A stretch of DNA of 64,000 nucleotides, taken from assembly GCF_000340475.1 (NCBI RefSeq), contig NZ_CM001792.1, positions 1,944,659 to 2,008,658 of the forward strand. The letters are read 5' to 3'. The notes below the pieces were generated by a model, which worked only from the letters and a program-made list of their open reading frames with translations, did no database searches and was not told where the DNA came from. This document shows positions 1 through 7,694 of the stretch, piece after piece. Numbering within the stretch: the first letter of the stretch is position 1; every line of letters starts with the position of its first letter. This DNA comes from Oceanobacillus kimchii X50. GTDB lineage: Bacteria > Bacillota > Bacilli > Bacillales > Amphibacillaceae. Made by a program: the position numbers and the translations under genes.

Positions 1-724
1 TAGTTTCATTTTCTAAAGCATAAATATCATAAGCGGGTTCTTCATAAGGATGCGCATGGAGAATTGACATTATAACATCTGAAAGTTTACTTTCAGGAAC
101 AATTGTTTCAACTTTATATTCGTCAACATGTGTTATTTTATTTTCTTCCCCAATGTATGGATTAGTACCATTCAATGGCTTAAATGTCCCTTGCCCCGGA
201 CTTTGGAATGTACAATGACTATAATTTCCAATATGACCTGCTCCAGAATCAGCGAATGTTTGTCGAATCTTTTCCAAGTGGCTTGTTGGAACATAAATAA
301 CTACTTTATAATTCTTCTCATTATATACTGAAACTAATGGCGTTGGATGAATAAGTTTTAACTCTTTAGCTAACATATCATTAACTCCGCCATCTGCTGC
401 ATCTAAATTCGTATGAGATGCGTATACAGTAATATCATTCTTTATTAGTTTTTGAACTGTTCTTCCCTTAGGTGTATCCATATTAATTTGTTTTAATGGC
501 TGAAATAAGAGTGGATGATGCGCAATAATTAAATTTATGCCCTTTTCTATTGCTTCATCTACGACTTTTTCAGTAACATCTAATGTAATAAGAACCCTAC
601 TCGTAATAGCGTTATAAGTTCCTATTTGTAGACCTACATTATCCCAATCATAGGCTAAATGTTTCGGTGCCCAAACATCCATTGCTTGAAAAAAATCAGC
701 GTGTTTCCATGTTGTTTTTTTCAT
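1..724 (-). CDS. yqfO: Nif3-like dinuclear metal-centre protein YqfO (3' end cut by window edge)
   Basis: The reading frame opens at ATG 724 and runs off the left edge after about 241 codons, so the C-terminal third is missing. I translated it by hand: it carries the NIF3 metal-binding signature IIAHHPLLF at about residues 62-70 and the SHTNLD segment further on, both typical of the DUF34/NIF3 family. The visible part then enters the PII/CutA-like insert domain (segments GHIGNYS and HAHPYEEPAYD) that marks the longer YqfO subgroup. The start lies inside the last codons of trmK, which indicates translational coupling. The family is widely conserved and its exact role is uncertain (metal-ion or cofactor-related hydrolase). 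YqfO follows trmK in B. subtilis too. Confidence 0.93.
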   Translation of the reverse strand, partial: MKKTTWKHADFFQAMDVWAPKHLAYDWDNVGLQIGTYNAITSRVLITLDVTEKVVDEAIEKGINLIIAHHPLLFQPLKQINMDTPKGRTVQKLIKNDITVYASHTNLDAADGGVNDMLAKELKLIHPTPLVSVYNEKNYKVVIYVPTSHLEKIRQTFADSGAGHIGNYSHCTFQSPGQGTFKPLNGTNPYIGEENKITHVDEYKVETIVPESKLSDVIMSILHAHPYEEPAYDIYALENET

Positions 725-1433
725 TGTTTAAGACCTCCCGCATCCATTCCAATTCTTTTGTAAATAGATTAATTTTATCGTGATCGATCTGTTTTGCTTG
801 CTTCATCTGTTTAACTATACGTTCTAATTTCTCTCTCTCTATCTGCCATTTTTTCATAAATGCATCATTTCTGTCTTGTAATAAGTATGGACCAAAGTAT
901 AATTGCTTTTCTTTTTCCAGATCATTATAAGGAGATTTAATTGATTTGTCCTTCCCTGCAACTAAAATCTCATAAATATGACCTTGTTCTTCTATAATTT
1001 CTTCCATTATCAACAGATATTTGTGATCATCTAACCACTGGCGTAATTCTTTAGCATCTACATTAGGCTGTAACACCATTCTATCCACTTCTAAAGCAAT
1101 TTCTTTATGCTGATTTAGTATAGATGTAATTAACGACCCACCCATACCTGCAATTACAATTTGTTTGATTTCCCCTGGTCTAATAACTTCTAGACCATCT
1201 CCTAAACGAACATCGATTTGATTTTGCAGTCCATATTCGTTAATTGTATCTTTCGCACTTTCTAAAGGGCCAATATTGACTTCCCCGGCAATTGCTTTAG
1301 CATTTGGGTTGTTCTGGCAAACATATGCAGCTAAATATGCATGATCTGATCCAATATCAGCAAAGTTCGCATTTTCAGGAAGATAAGATGCTACTTTTTT
1401 TAAACGATTTGATAAACTAACTCTCTTACCCAT
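696..1433 (-). CDS. trmK: tRNA (adenine-22-N1)-methyltransferase TrmK
   Basis: TrmK (YqfN) methylates N1 of adenine 22 in the D-loop of tRNA, using S-adenosylmethionine. The N-terminal Rossmann motif ADIGSDHAYLA lies at about residues 25-35. It is followed by VIAGMGG and by LQPNVD in place of a classical NPPY motif, a pattern characteristic of TrmK. The C-terminal third is charged and probably coiled-coil, as in the family. I prefer ATG 1433 over the upstream GTG at 1445, because AGAAGGTG lies about 9 nt before this ATG. The stop overlaps the start of yqfO. Length (245 residues) is close to the usual size. Confidence 0.93.
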   Translation of the reverse strand: MGKRVSLSNRLKKVASYLPENANFADIGSDHAYLAAYVCQNNPNAKAIAGEVNIGPLESAKDTINEYGLQNQIDVRLGDGLEVIRPGEIKQIVIAGMGGSLITSILNQHKEIALEVDRMVLQPNVDAKELRQWLDDHKYLLIMEEIIEEQGHIYEILVAGKDKSIKSPYNDLEKEKQLYFGPYLLQDRNDAFMKKWQIEREKLERIVKQMKQAKQIDHDKINLFTKELEWMREVLNNEKNNMETR

Positions 1434-1508
1434 TACCTTATTCACCTTCTACATTAAGAAAAGCTTTCTGATTTTCAGCAGAAAGCTTTCATTCATTTAA
1501 ACTTATAA

Positions 1509-1898
1509 TTACTGTTTCTCACTTAACCATTGCGTTAATGCTTCCAAATCTTCACCTTGTACTTGAGATTGAGCTGGCATATTCCCTATACCTTCTTGTA
1601 CAATCTGAGCAATTTCTTCTTGAGAATATTTGCTTCCGATTTCAGTTAAAGCAGGTGCAGATCCACTAGCTAAATCAGATCCATGACACATTGCACAATT
1701 ATTTTGGAATACTGCATCTCCATCTCCTCCAGCAGTTTCTCCACCGCCTTCTTCAGATTGCTCGGTTTCTTCCCCACCATTTTCTTCAGCGTCTTGAATA
1801 GCTTGTCTTTGATCAATTCCAACTACTGAAATAATAATTACAGCAAGGATCCCGATAACAGCAATAATCGCATATGGTATAACCGGGTTTTTTTTCAT
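1509..1898 (-). CDS. cccA: Membrane-anchored cytochrome c-550
   Basis: This is a small class I c-type cytochrome held in the membrane by one N-terminal helix (about residues 7-28), with the haem domain outside. A linker rich in Glu and Gly (about 36-60) precedes the single haem motif CAMCH at about residues 68-72. The axial methionine is probably in the NMPAQ segment near residue 106. At 129 residues it is about the size of B. subtilis CccA, and the position between rpoD and trmK matches the cccA locus. It would carry electrons to terminal oxidases. An SD-like GGGAGG precedes ATG 1898. Confidence 0.9.
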   Translation of the reverse strand: MKKNPVIPYAIIAVIGILAVIIISVVGIDQRQAIQDAEENGGEETEQSEEGGGETAGGDGDAVFQNNCAMCHGSDLASGSAPALTEIGSKYSQEEIAQIVQEGIGNMPAQSQVQGEDLEALTQWLSEKQ

Positions 1899-1957
1899 TA
1901 TGCTTCCTCCCTTATGTAATCCCCTTAATGCATATATAAAAGACTATATATAGTGTA

Positions 1958-1981
1958 CTTTAAAATCTAATAATTTTAAAG
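1958..1981 (-). terminator. AT-rich inverted repeat, possible weak terminator
   Basis: CTTTAAAAT and ATTTTAAAG form a perfect 9-bp inverted repeat with a 6-nt loop just after the stop codon of the 1987-2523 gene. The stem is all A/T except one pair and there is no clean T-run, so a terminator role is weak. Confidence 0.3.
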
Positions 1982-1986
1982 GATTA

Positions 1987-2523
1987 TCATAGAAAATTTA
2001 AAAAAACGACATAAATTAACATAGATAAAAGAGCAATTAGACCAACCATTCTTAAAATACGATCTTTAAGGATATATCCTATGATATACCATAGAAAAAA
2101 TTGAAAACTTACCATAATAATAACAATTAACGGATTAAAAAATAATTGAATTAGCAATATTGATAATTGTAATAAGAACAATAAAAACGATATCCATCCA
2201 ATAAAAGAAATAAGTTGTTGATGTGGACGAAAAAATATAATTCCTATTCCACTAAAAATTAATCCGAATGCTAATAATAAAAATTGTAATTGTGAATGAT
2301 TATAAAAAATAAAAAGTGTTGATACAACTACTAGCATTACCAGTATTAAACTAAAATATACAAAGGCAATTCGATGTTTCTTTCGTTTGCCTTCTGCTAC
2401 TTTTATTTCTCCACCTTGTGAATATAATGCAAGGAGATAATCACAATATCTCTCGGGTAATAAACGATGTTCTTTCCAATAACTAATTTCATTCATGATA
2501 AGTTTCGTTTTTTCTTTTGAAAT
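1987..2523 (-). CDS. Small multi-pass membrane protein of unknown function, probable ATT start
   Basis: I do not recognise this family with certainty. About 178 residues: a soluble N-terminus with a segment running WKEHRLLPERYCDYLLALY (about residues 14-32), resembling the short helical N-terminal modules of DUF2157-type membrane proteins, then five or six hydrophobic helices to the C-terminus. The open frame extends to ATG 2580, but that ATG lies inside an inverted-repeat element and has no SD. The real SD appears to be GGGGTGATCC (2534-2525), which matches the 16S rRNA 3' end over GGTGATCC. It places the rare codon ATT at 2523 about 8 nt after its G-run. Alternatives are GTG 2532, which lies inside that SD, or ATG 2496, which has no SD. 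The gene sits between cccA and rpoD. Confidence 0.65.
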   Translation of the reverse strand: MSKEKTKLIMNEISYWKEHRLLPERYCDYLLALYSQGGEIKVAEGKRKKHRIAFVYFSLILVMLVVVSTLFIFYNHSQLQFLLLAFGLIFSGIGIIFFRPHQQLISFIGWISFLLFLLQLSILLIQLFFNPLIVIIMVSFQFFLWYIIGYILKDRILRMVGLIALLSMLIYVVFLNFL

Positions 2524-2552
2524 CCGGATCACCCCATTTTTTAGATATACAT

Positions 2553-2777
2553 AGAGGTTGGGCCAAAAGTATTTATGCAAAAGATAAATCCGAATGATTG
2601 GTTATTGAAAATCTGCTTTAGAAATATACTCCGCTTATCCTAAGGCGGCTGGTGCGGATGATTATACATCAAGATCTCGCCTAAGCCTTTTCCCATAAAA
2701 GTATCCGTATATTTCTTTCGCTTATTCTAACTATCATCCGTCTTTTGACCAAAACTTTTTGTTATGTCCCAACCTCT
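2553..2777. repeat. Imperfect inverted-repeat (MITE-like) intergenic element
   Basis: About 225 bp bounded by perfect 10-bp terminal inverted repeats: AGAGGTTGGG at 2553-2562 and CCCAACCTCT at 2768-2777. Inside the termini the two ends remain related in inverted orientation with gaps (for example CAAAAGA, then ATGATNGGTTA-like segments). The right end contains GGTTGGGACATAAC on the minus strand, a sequence I recall as recurrent in intergenic regions of Firmicutes. It has no coding capacity of its own. It lies 3-4 bp from the rpoD stop and runs to about 20 bp from the SD of the next gene. Confidence 0.6.
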
Positions 2778-2781
2778 TGAT

Positions 2782-3915
2782 TTAATCTAAAAAGTCTTTA
2801 AGACGCTTGCTTCGACTTGGGTGTCTTAACTTACGGAGTGCTTTAGCCTCTATTTGTCGAATTCGTTCACGAGTTACTCCGAAGACTTTTCCTACTTCTT
2901 CTAATGTTCTTGTTCGCCCATCATCTAGTCCAAATCGTAATCGCAGGACATTTTCTTCTCGATCTGTCAGCGTATCTAAAACATCTTCTAATTGTTCTTT
3001 TAGTAATTCATAAGCCGCATGATCTGATGGTGATATCGCTTCTTGATCCTCTATAAAGTCTCCTAAATGAGAATCGTCTTCTTCTCCAATTGGTGTTTCT
3101 AATGATACTGGTTCTTGAGCAATTTTAAGAATATCTCTTACTTTATCCGGACCTAGCTCCATTTCTTCTCCAATTTCCTCTGGAGTAGGTTCCCGTCCAA
3201 GGTCTTGAAGTAAAGACCTTTGTACCCGAATCAACTTATTAATCGTTTCAACCATATGAACTGGTATTCTAATTGTTCTTGCTTGGTCAGCTATTGCACG
3301 AGTAATTGCTTGACGTATCCACCATGTTGCGTACGTACTAAATTTAAATCCTTTACGATAATCAAACTTTTCTACAGCTTTGATAAGACCCATATTTCCT
3401 TCTTGGATAAGGTCCAAGAACAACATTCCTCTTCCAACATAACGTTTAGCTATACTAACTACTAATCGTAAGTTCGCTTCAGCAAGACGTCTTTTTGCTT
3501 CTTCATCGCCTTCTTCAATACGTGAAGCAAGATCGATCTCTTCCGCAGCAGACAATAGATTTACCCTACCAATTTCCTTCAAGTACATTCGAACAGGGTC
3601 ATTAATTTTAATGCCTAATGGTACACTTAAATCATTAAGATTAAATTCCTCTTCTTTAGCGATTTTCTGCATTTCGGGGTCATCCTCCGACTCACCTATC
3701 ACATCAACACCCTGTTCTTCTAGGTACTCATAAAATTCATCCATTTGTTCGGGTTCAAGTTCGAAATTAGATAAACCGTCTGCCACCTCTTCATAGGCTA
3801 ATGAACCGCGTTTTTTTCCAATTTCTAAAAGTCTATTCTTAGCTTGTTCTAAAGTAGTTACTTCCGTTGTTTCTGTTACTTCTTCTTTCATATGCGAAGG
3901 CTTTTGTTCGGCCAT
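2782..3915 (-). CDS. rpoD: RNA polymerase primary sigma factor SigA (RpoD)
   Basis: Housekeeping sigma factor. From the chosen ATG at 3915 it is 377 residues, close to B. subtilis SigA. Region 1.2/2 follows the segment [14 protein letters not shown]. Region 2 is seen as [20 protein letters not shown] and [17 protein letters not shown], region 3 after [14 protein letters not shown], and region 4.2 as [19 protein letters not shown] near the C-terminus. AAGGAGGGGG stands directly before ATG 3915, so the upstream TTG at 3933 is not the start. It follows dnaG with a 30-bp gap, the usual macromolecular-synthesis arrangement. Confidence 0.98.
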   Translation of the reverse strand: MAEQKPSHMKEEVTETTEVTTLEQAKNRLLEIGKKRGSLAYEEVADGLSNFELEPEQMDEFYEYLEEQGVDVIGESEDDPEMQKIAKEEEFNLNDLSVPLGIKINDPVRMYLKEIGRVNLLSAAEEIDLASRIEEGDEEAKRRLAEANLRLVVSIAKRYVGRGMLFLDLIQEGNMGLIKAVEKFDYRKGFKFSTYATWWIRQAITRAIADQARTIRIPVHMVETINKLIRVQRSLLQDLGREPTPEEIGEEMELGPDKVRDILKIAQEPVSLETPIGEEDDSHLGDFIEDQEAISPSDHAAYELLKEQLEDVLDTLTDREENVLRLRFGLDDGRTRTLEEVGKVFGVTRERIRQIEAKALRKLRHPSRSKRLKDFLD

Positions 3916-3945
3916 GAGTCCCCCTCCTTCCAAATCAAATAATTT

Positions 3946-5760
3946 TTAGTCCATGTGCTTACGCTGTTTTTGAATTTCAATAATTTCCATTGCTATTTTA
4001 GCAGCTTCCATTGGATTGTTTTCTTGCTCTGCAATTCTTTGCTTTTCTTTCAAGGATTTAATACTTACATTTTGATTACTTTCGTTTAAGATAAATCGAA
4101 TGTAATCATCAATTTCTTCATCTGTACTATTTGCAATATCCGTCATCATCACAGCTTCAACAACTTGTTTCTTTAAATGATCATCGGATAATCTTTCCAT
4201 AAATAATCCTATATCTGGAGGATTACCCTCCTCATAATAAGCATATAAATGCGTAGCAATTACTTTGTGATCATTAACATTAAATGCCGCTCCTAAATCG
4301 TTTTGTACCTTTTCAGTAATATACGAATCCTGCAACATATATGCAATTAATTTTTTTTCTGCATTAATATAAGCAGGATGAAGCTTGGTTTGGTATGATG
4401 AAATACTTTTATTAGTATATCTGTTATACCGCTGATTATCCCTATAATCCTGTTGATTATTACGATACGATTGTAATTGTGTCATTAAAGAATCATGAGA
4501 TAAATTAAATTCTTTATGCAACTCTTGGACATAATATTCCCGTTCTAGGGTGCTCTCAATCATCGAAAGTTCTTTTAGTACTTTTTCGATATAAGCAATC
4601 CGATCTCCTTCTACTTTTAAGTTATAATCTCTGCGAAAATATCTCATATAAAAGGTCATATACGTATCACTTGTTCGTATAATCCGGTTCTGAAAAGCCT
4701 CCATACCATTACTTCGTATAAAACTATCTGGATCATCAGTAGGATCCATTTTTGCAATTCTTATATCACATCCTACCGATCGAAGTAATTGAGAAGCTTT
4801 GTAGGCCGCATTAAGTCCTGCATCATCTCCGTCATAGCAAAGTATTACTGTTTCTACGTAACGGTTTAATAATTTTGCTTGGGCTTCTGTCAGAGCTGTA
4901 CCTAATGTAGCCACTACATTTTTTAAACCAGCTTGATAAGCACTAATAACATCAACAGACCCCTCAAATAAAATAACTTCATTTTCTTTTCGGATATGCT
5001 TTTTTGCTAAATCAAAATTAAATAATATTTTACTTTTTTGAAACAACCCGCCTTCAGGGCTGTTTAAATACTTTGGTTCTACACCATCATGCAACGCACG
5101 CCCAACAAAACCAACTGTTTTCCCTATAGCATTCCGGATTGGAAATATTACTCTCCCACGAAAACGGTCTATTACATCATGTTCATTATGTGCTGATAAA
5201 ATACCGTTTTTTACAAGTAATTGTTTACTAAATCCTTTCTTGGTAAGAAACTCTAAAGTAAAGTCTTTTATATTCGGAGCATAGCCAATCTGAAAGTCCT
5301 CCATTGCTTCATCAGTTATACCACGTTCTTTCAAATATTGATAACCTTCTTTACCGTCTTTCGTGTACTTCAGTAAATGATGATATAACTTCATAAGCCA
5401 ATCATTTGCTGTAAGAACTTGTTGATCTTCATCTGATAAAGAGGATTCTTTTTTAATAGATGATTGAGGCAATTCAATTCCTTGCTTCTCTGATAAGAAC
5501 TGTAGCGATTCATAAAATGTAAAACTTTCTATTTCTTTCAAGAAGGTGAATACATTACCACCTTTTCCACATCCAAAACAATGAAAAATTTGTTTTTCTT
5601 GAGATACCGAAAAAGAAGGTGTTTTTTCCCCGTGAAACGGACAAAGGCCAAAATAATTTCGCCCCTGTTTCTTCAGTTGAATATATTCTCCAATAATATC
5701 AACAATATCATTAGCATTTTTCACTTGTTCAATGATTTCATCTGGTACTTGATTGGTCAT
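3946..5760 (-). CDS. dnaG: DNA primase DnaG
   Basis: Synthesises RNA primers at the replication fork with DnaB-type helicase. The N-terminal CHC2 zinc finger has C40, H43, C61 and C64 (CPFH, CFGC). The catalytic TOPRIM core shows FEGSVDVISA and CYDGDDAG at about residues 260-320. The C-terminal helicase-binding part is poorly conserved, as expected. The start at ATG 5760 matches the M-x-N-x-x-PDEI beginning of B. subtilis DnaG and has TGGTGGT a few bases upstream; ATG 5772 is less likely. Co-directional with rpoD 30 bp downstream, so the two are probably one transcript from the leader at 5773-6060. Confidence 0.97.
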   Translation of the reverse strand: MTNQVPDEIIEQVKNANDIVDIIGEYIQLKKQGRNYFGLCPFHGEKTPSFSVSQEKQIFHCFGCGKGGNVFTFLKEIESFTFYESLQFLSEKQGIELPQSSIKKESSLSDEDQQVLTANDWLMKLYHHLLKYTKDGKEGYQYLKERGITDEAMEDFQIGYAPNIKDFTLEFLTKKGFSKQLLVKNGILSAHNEHDVIDRFRGRVIFPIRNAIGKTVGFVGRALHDGVEPKYLNSPEGGLFQKSKILFNFDLAKKHIRKENEVILFEGSVDVISAYQAGLKNVVATLGTALTEAQAKLLNRYVETVILCYDGDDAGLNAAYKASQLLRSVGCDIRIAKMDPTDDPDSFIRSNGMEAFQNRIIRTSDTYMTFYMRYFRRDYNLKVEGDRIAYIEKVLKELSMIESTLEREYYVQELHKEFNLSHDSLMTQLQSYRNNQQDYRDNQRYNRYTNKSISSYQTKLHPAYINAEKKLIAYMLQDSYITEKVQNDLGAAFNVNDHKVIATHLYAYYEEGNPPDIGLFMERLSDDHLKKQVVEAVMMTDIANSTDEEIDDYIRFILNESNQNVSIKSLKEKQRIAEQENNPMEAAKIAMEIIEIQKQRKHMD

Positions 5761-5839
5761 CTTTACCACCATACTATAATATTATTCGTGACATCTTAAA
5801 AAAATCCTTCAGTTTTCGACATATTTTTCTCTTATTCCG

Positions 5840-5880
5840 AAAAAAACACCTTCTAAATGCTAAAAGTAACTCTCAGAAGG
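5840..5880 (-). terminator. Hairpin plus T-run in the dnaG leader (candidate attenuator)
   Basis: On the minus strand CCTTCT (5880-5875) and AGAAGG (5854-5849) can pair around a 20-nt loop and are followed after TG by seven T residues (5846-5840). This looks like an intrinsic terminator, yet it lies about 80 nt before dnaG rather than after the upstream gene, which has its own terminator at 6064-6095. Confidence 0.45.
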
Positions 5881-5917
5881 CTTTCATAATATTTTTTTCG
5901 CTAATTACCTTTCTTTA

Positions 5918-5942
5918 GATTCTACAAAAGTGTAGTAGAATC
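5918..5942. repeat. 8-bp perfect inverted repeat in the dnaG leader
   Basis: GATTCTAC and GTAGAATC are separated by 9 nt. It lies upstream of the 5840-5880 hairpin in the direction of dnaG transcription and may be an RNA hairpin or an operator. The rest of the 5773-6060 gap is AT-rich; a TATAAT hexamer is present around 6015 on the minus strand but I see no good -35 for it. Confidence 0.45.
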
Positions 5943-6063
5943 CTTCTTTCTTCTTAATGTTTTACTTTTCAGAATTGGATTTTGTATTGTTATGCTCACA
6001 CGAATGATTATTATAATATATTTTTTAATGGATATCTATCATTTTGCCTCATAATCTAGTAAA

Positions 6064-6095
6064 AAGAAAAACATTCTGCTTTTACGACAGAATGT
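6064..6095 (-). terminator. Intrinsic terminator after yqfL
   Basis: ACATTCTG and CAGAATGT (6071-6078 and 6088-6095) form an 8-bp stem followed on the minus strand by TTTTTCTTTTT. It lies about 12 bp after the yqfL stop. Confidence 0.8.
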
Positions 6096-6106
6096 CATCT
6101 TACTGT

Positions 6107-6922
6107 TTATAATGCATTATTTTCTTGTTTCAACCGCAATATTTGATTTGCGGTTTCTTCCACAGCTTTATTAGAAACATCAATGACCTGACAACCAATT
6201 TTATCGACAATAGATTGGAAGTATGCTAGTTCTTGCTCGATTCTATTCATATTCGCATACGATGCTTGATCGCCAAGTCCAAGTGCCTTTAGTCGTTCTT
6301 TTCGAATACTATTCAATTTTTCTGCTGTAATCTTTAAACCAATACATTTTTTCGGATCAACCATCATCAATTCTTCTGGGGGATCTACTTCAGGTACAAT
6401 TGGTACATTTGCAACTTTAATTCTCTTGTGAGCAAGATATTGCGATAATGGGGTTTTAGAAGTCCGAGATACTCCTATCAAAATGATATCAGCGCGTGCT
6501 ATCCCTCTTGGATCCCTACCATCATCGTACTTAACAGCAAATTCGATGGCTTCTATTTTTTTAAAATAGTCTTCATCCAATTTATGAACTAACCCTGCCT
6601 CTAAACGGGGAGTTCGATTAAAAACTCTTCCCATTGCATCCATTGTTGGTCCCATAATATCGATGGCTTCTACTTCTAATTTTTGGGCTTGTTGATTTAC
6701 ATATGCCCTTAATTCAGGATCAACTAGTGTAAATCCTACTATGCTAACGGTATCTTTCGCAAGTGTAAGAAACTCATCTATCGTTTCTTTATCCTCTACA
6801 TATGGAACTCGTTGAATTTTATAATCTCCATTTTTAAATTGACTCAAACCTGCTTTAACTACTAATTCCGCAGTTTCTCCCACAGAGTCAGAAAGAACAT
6901 AAATAATTGGTTGGGTAGACAT
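6107..6922 (-). CDS. yqfL: Pyruvate, phosphate dikinase regulatory protein (kinase/pyrophosphorylase)
   Basis: Member of the PPDK regulatory protein family (DUF299). Known members use ADP to phosphorylate, and phosphate to dephosphorylate, pyruvate phosphate dikinase or PEP synthase. The P-loop-like segment GVSRTSKT lies at residues 150-157, preceded by [13 protein letters not shown], as typical. At 271 residues it has normal length. The start at ATG 6922 is chosen because GAGGGG lies 8 nt before it; the frame opens earlier at 6949 without a ribosome site. It follows ccpN by about 30 bp, the same pair as in B. subtilis where YqfL modulates CcpN-controlled gluconeogenesis. No dikinase gene is in this window, so the target is inferred. 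Confidence 0.93.
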   Translation of the reverse strand: MSTQPIIYVLSDSVGETAELVVKAGLSQFKNGDYKIQRVPYVEDKETIDEFLTLAKDTVSIVGFTLVDPELRAYVNQQAQKLEVEAIDIMGPTMDAMGRVFNRTPRLEAGLVHKLDEDYFKKIEAIEFAVKYDDGRDPRGIARADIILIGVSRTSKTPLSQYLAHKRIKVANVPIVPEVDPPEELMMVDPKKCIGLKITAEKLNSIRKERLKALGLGDQASYANMNRIEQELAYFQSIVDKIGCQVIDVSNKAVEETANQILRLKQENNAL

Positions 6923-6955
6923 CCATATTACCCCTCTCTTAAGAATCAATAATCA

Positions 6956-7585
6956 TTATATATTTTCATCCGTAGTTAGTTCTACTAACAACTTAGTCAT
7001 TGTTGTCTTTGTTATTCTACCTACTACTTCTAATCCATGATCACTGTCCTTGACAACCGGAAGTCCATCGATTTGTTTTGATATTAATTTATGAGCAGCG
7101 TCGATTAACAAATCATCTTTACGGCAGACTGTAATGTTTGGCATACGTGTCATTATAATATGCACTGGGATGCTGGTTAAGTCTTGGTGCCCCATACTTG
7201 TTCTAAGTAAATCTTTTCTTGATAATACACCAGTAAGACAAGCATGATCATCAACAACGAATAATGTTCCTACATCTTCTAAGAACATAGTTGAAATTGC
7301 ATCATATACAGACACACTTTCTTTGACTGCCACAGGCACCTGTTGAAATTCATGCACCTTATATTTCTTAATTTTTTCAGATAGTAACTCTGAAGCGGTT
7401 TTTCCCGTATAGAAATACCCTACTCGTGGTCTTGCATCTAAAAATCCCGCCATTGTTAATATAGCTAAATCCGGACGAAGGGTAGCTCGAGTTAAATCTA
7501 GTCGGTCTGCAATATGCTCCCCAGTAATTGGACCATCAGCTTTTACGATTTCTACTATTTGCTGTTGTCGTTTTGTTAAGTCCAT
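6956..7585 (-). CDS. ccpN: Transcriptional repressor CcpN (HTH plus two CBS domains)
   Basis: CcpN represses gluconeogenic genes (gapB, pckA) during glycolytic growth in B. subtilis. The N-terminal winged helix (LTKRQQQIVEIV ... ITGEHIADRL, about residues 3-60) is followed by two CBS domains (about 80-140 and 145-205) that probably sense adenine nucleotides. At 209 residues it matches the family. ATG 7585 is preceded at 5 nt by GGTGGTG; the TTG at 7600 is rejected. A 25-bp palindrome ends just before this SD and a second palindrome lies further upstream, so the gene may have its own promoter and be autoregulated. yqfL lies downstream, about 33 bp away. Confidence 0.93.
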   Translation of the reverse strand: MDLTKRQQQIVEIVKADGPITGEHIADRLDLTRATLRPDLAILTMAGFLDARPRVGYFYTGKTASELLSEKIKKYKVHEFQQVPVAVKESVSVYDAISTMFLEDVGTLFVVDDHACLTGVLSRKDLLRTSMGHQDLTSIPVHIIMTRMPNITVCRKDDLLIDAAHKLISKQIDGLPVVKDSDHGLEVVGRITKTTMTKLLVELTTDENI

Positions 7586-7598
7586 TTTTTCACCACCC

Positions 7599-7623
7599 AA
7601 ATAGCAACTATTTGTTGCTATTT
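7599..7623. promoter_or_regulatory. 25-bp palindrome immediately upstream of ccpN
   Basis: AAATAGCAAC and GTTGCTATTT form a perfect 10-bp inverted repeat with a 5-nt centre, abutting the ccpN ribosome site. It could be an operator for CcpN itself, or an RNA hairpin near the SD. Confidence 0.45.
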
Positions 7624-7656
7624 AATTTTGATTGCGACCTTTTTCCTTCATTAATT

Positions 7657-7672
7657 GTATCAGTTATGATAC
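7657..7672. promoter_or_regulatory. Second short palindrome upstream of ccpN
   Basis: GTATCA and TGATAC are separated by GTTA, about 75 bp before ccpN, and the symmetry extends loosely outward. The half-site partly resembles the CcpN recognition pattern TRTGHYATAYW but does not match it fully. Confidence 0.3.
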
Positions 7673-7694
7673 CAACAAGCATCTATTTTTCCAT

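Noticed and set aside
128..331. Plus-strand ORF of 67 codons
   Set aside because: It lies opposite yqfO and shows no ribosome site or domain; it is a shadow frame.
3220..3465. Plus-strand ORF inside rpoD
   Set aside because: Shadow of region 2 of sigma-A, with no independent support.
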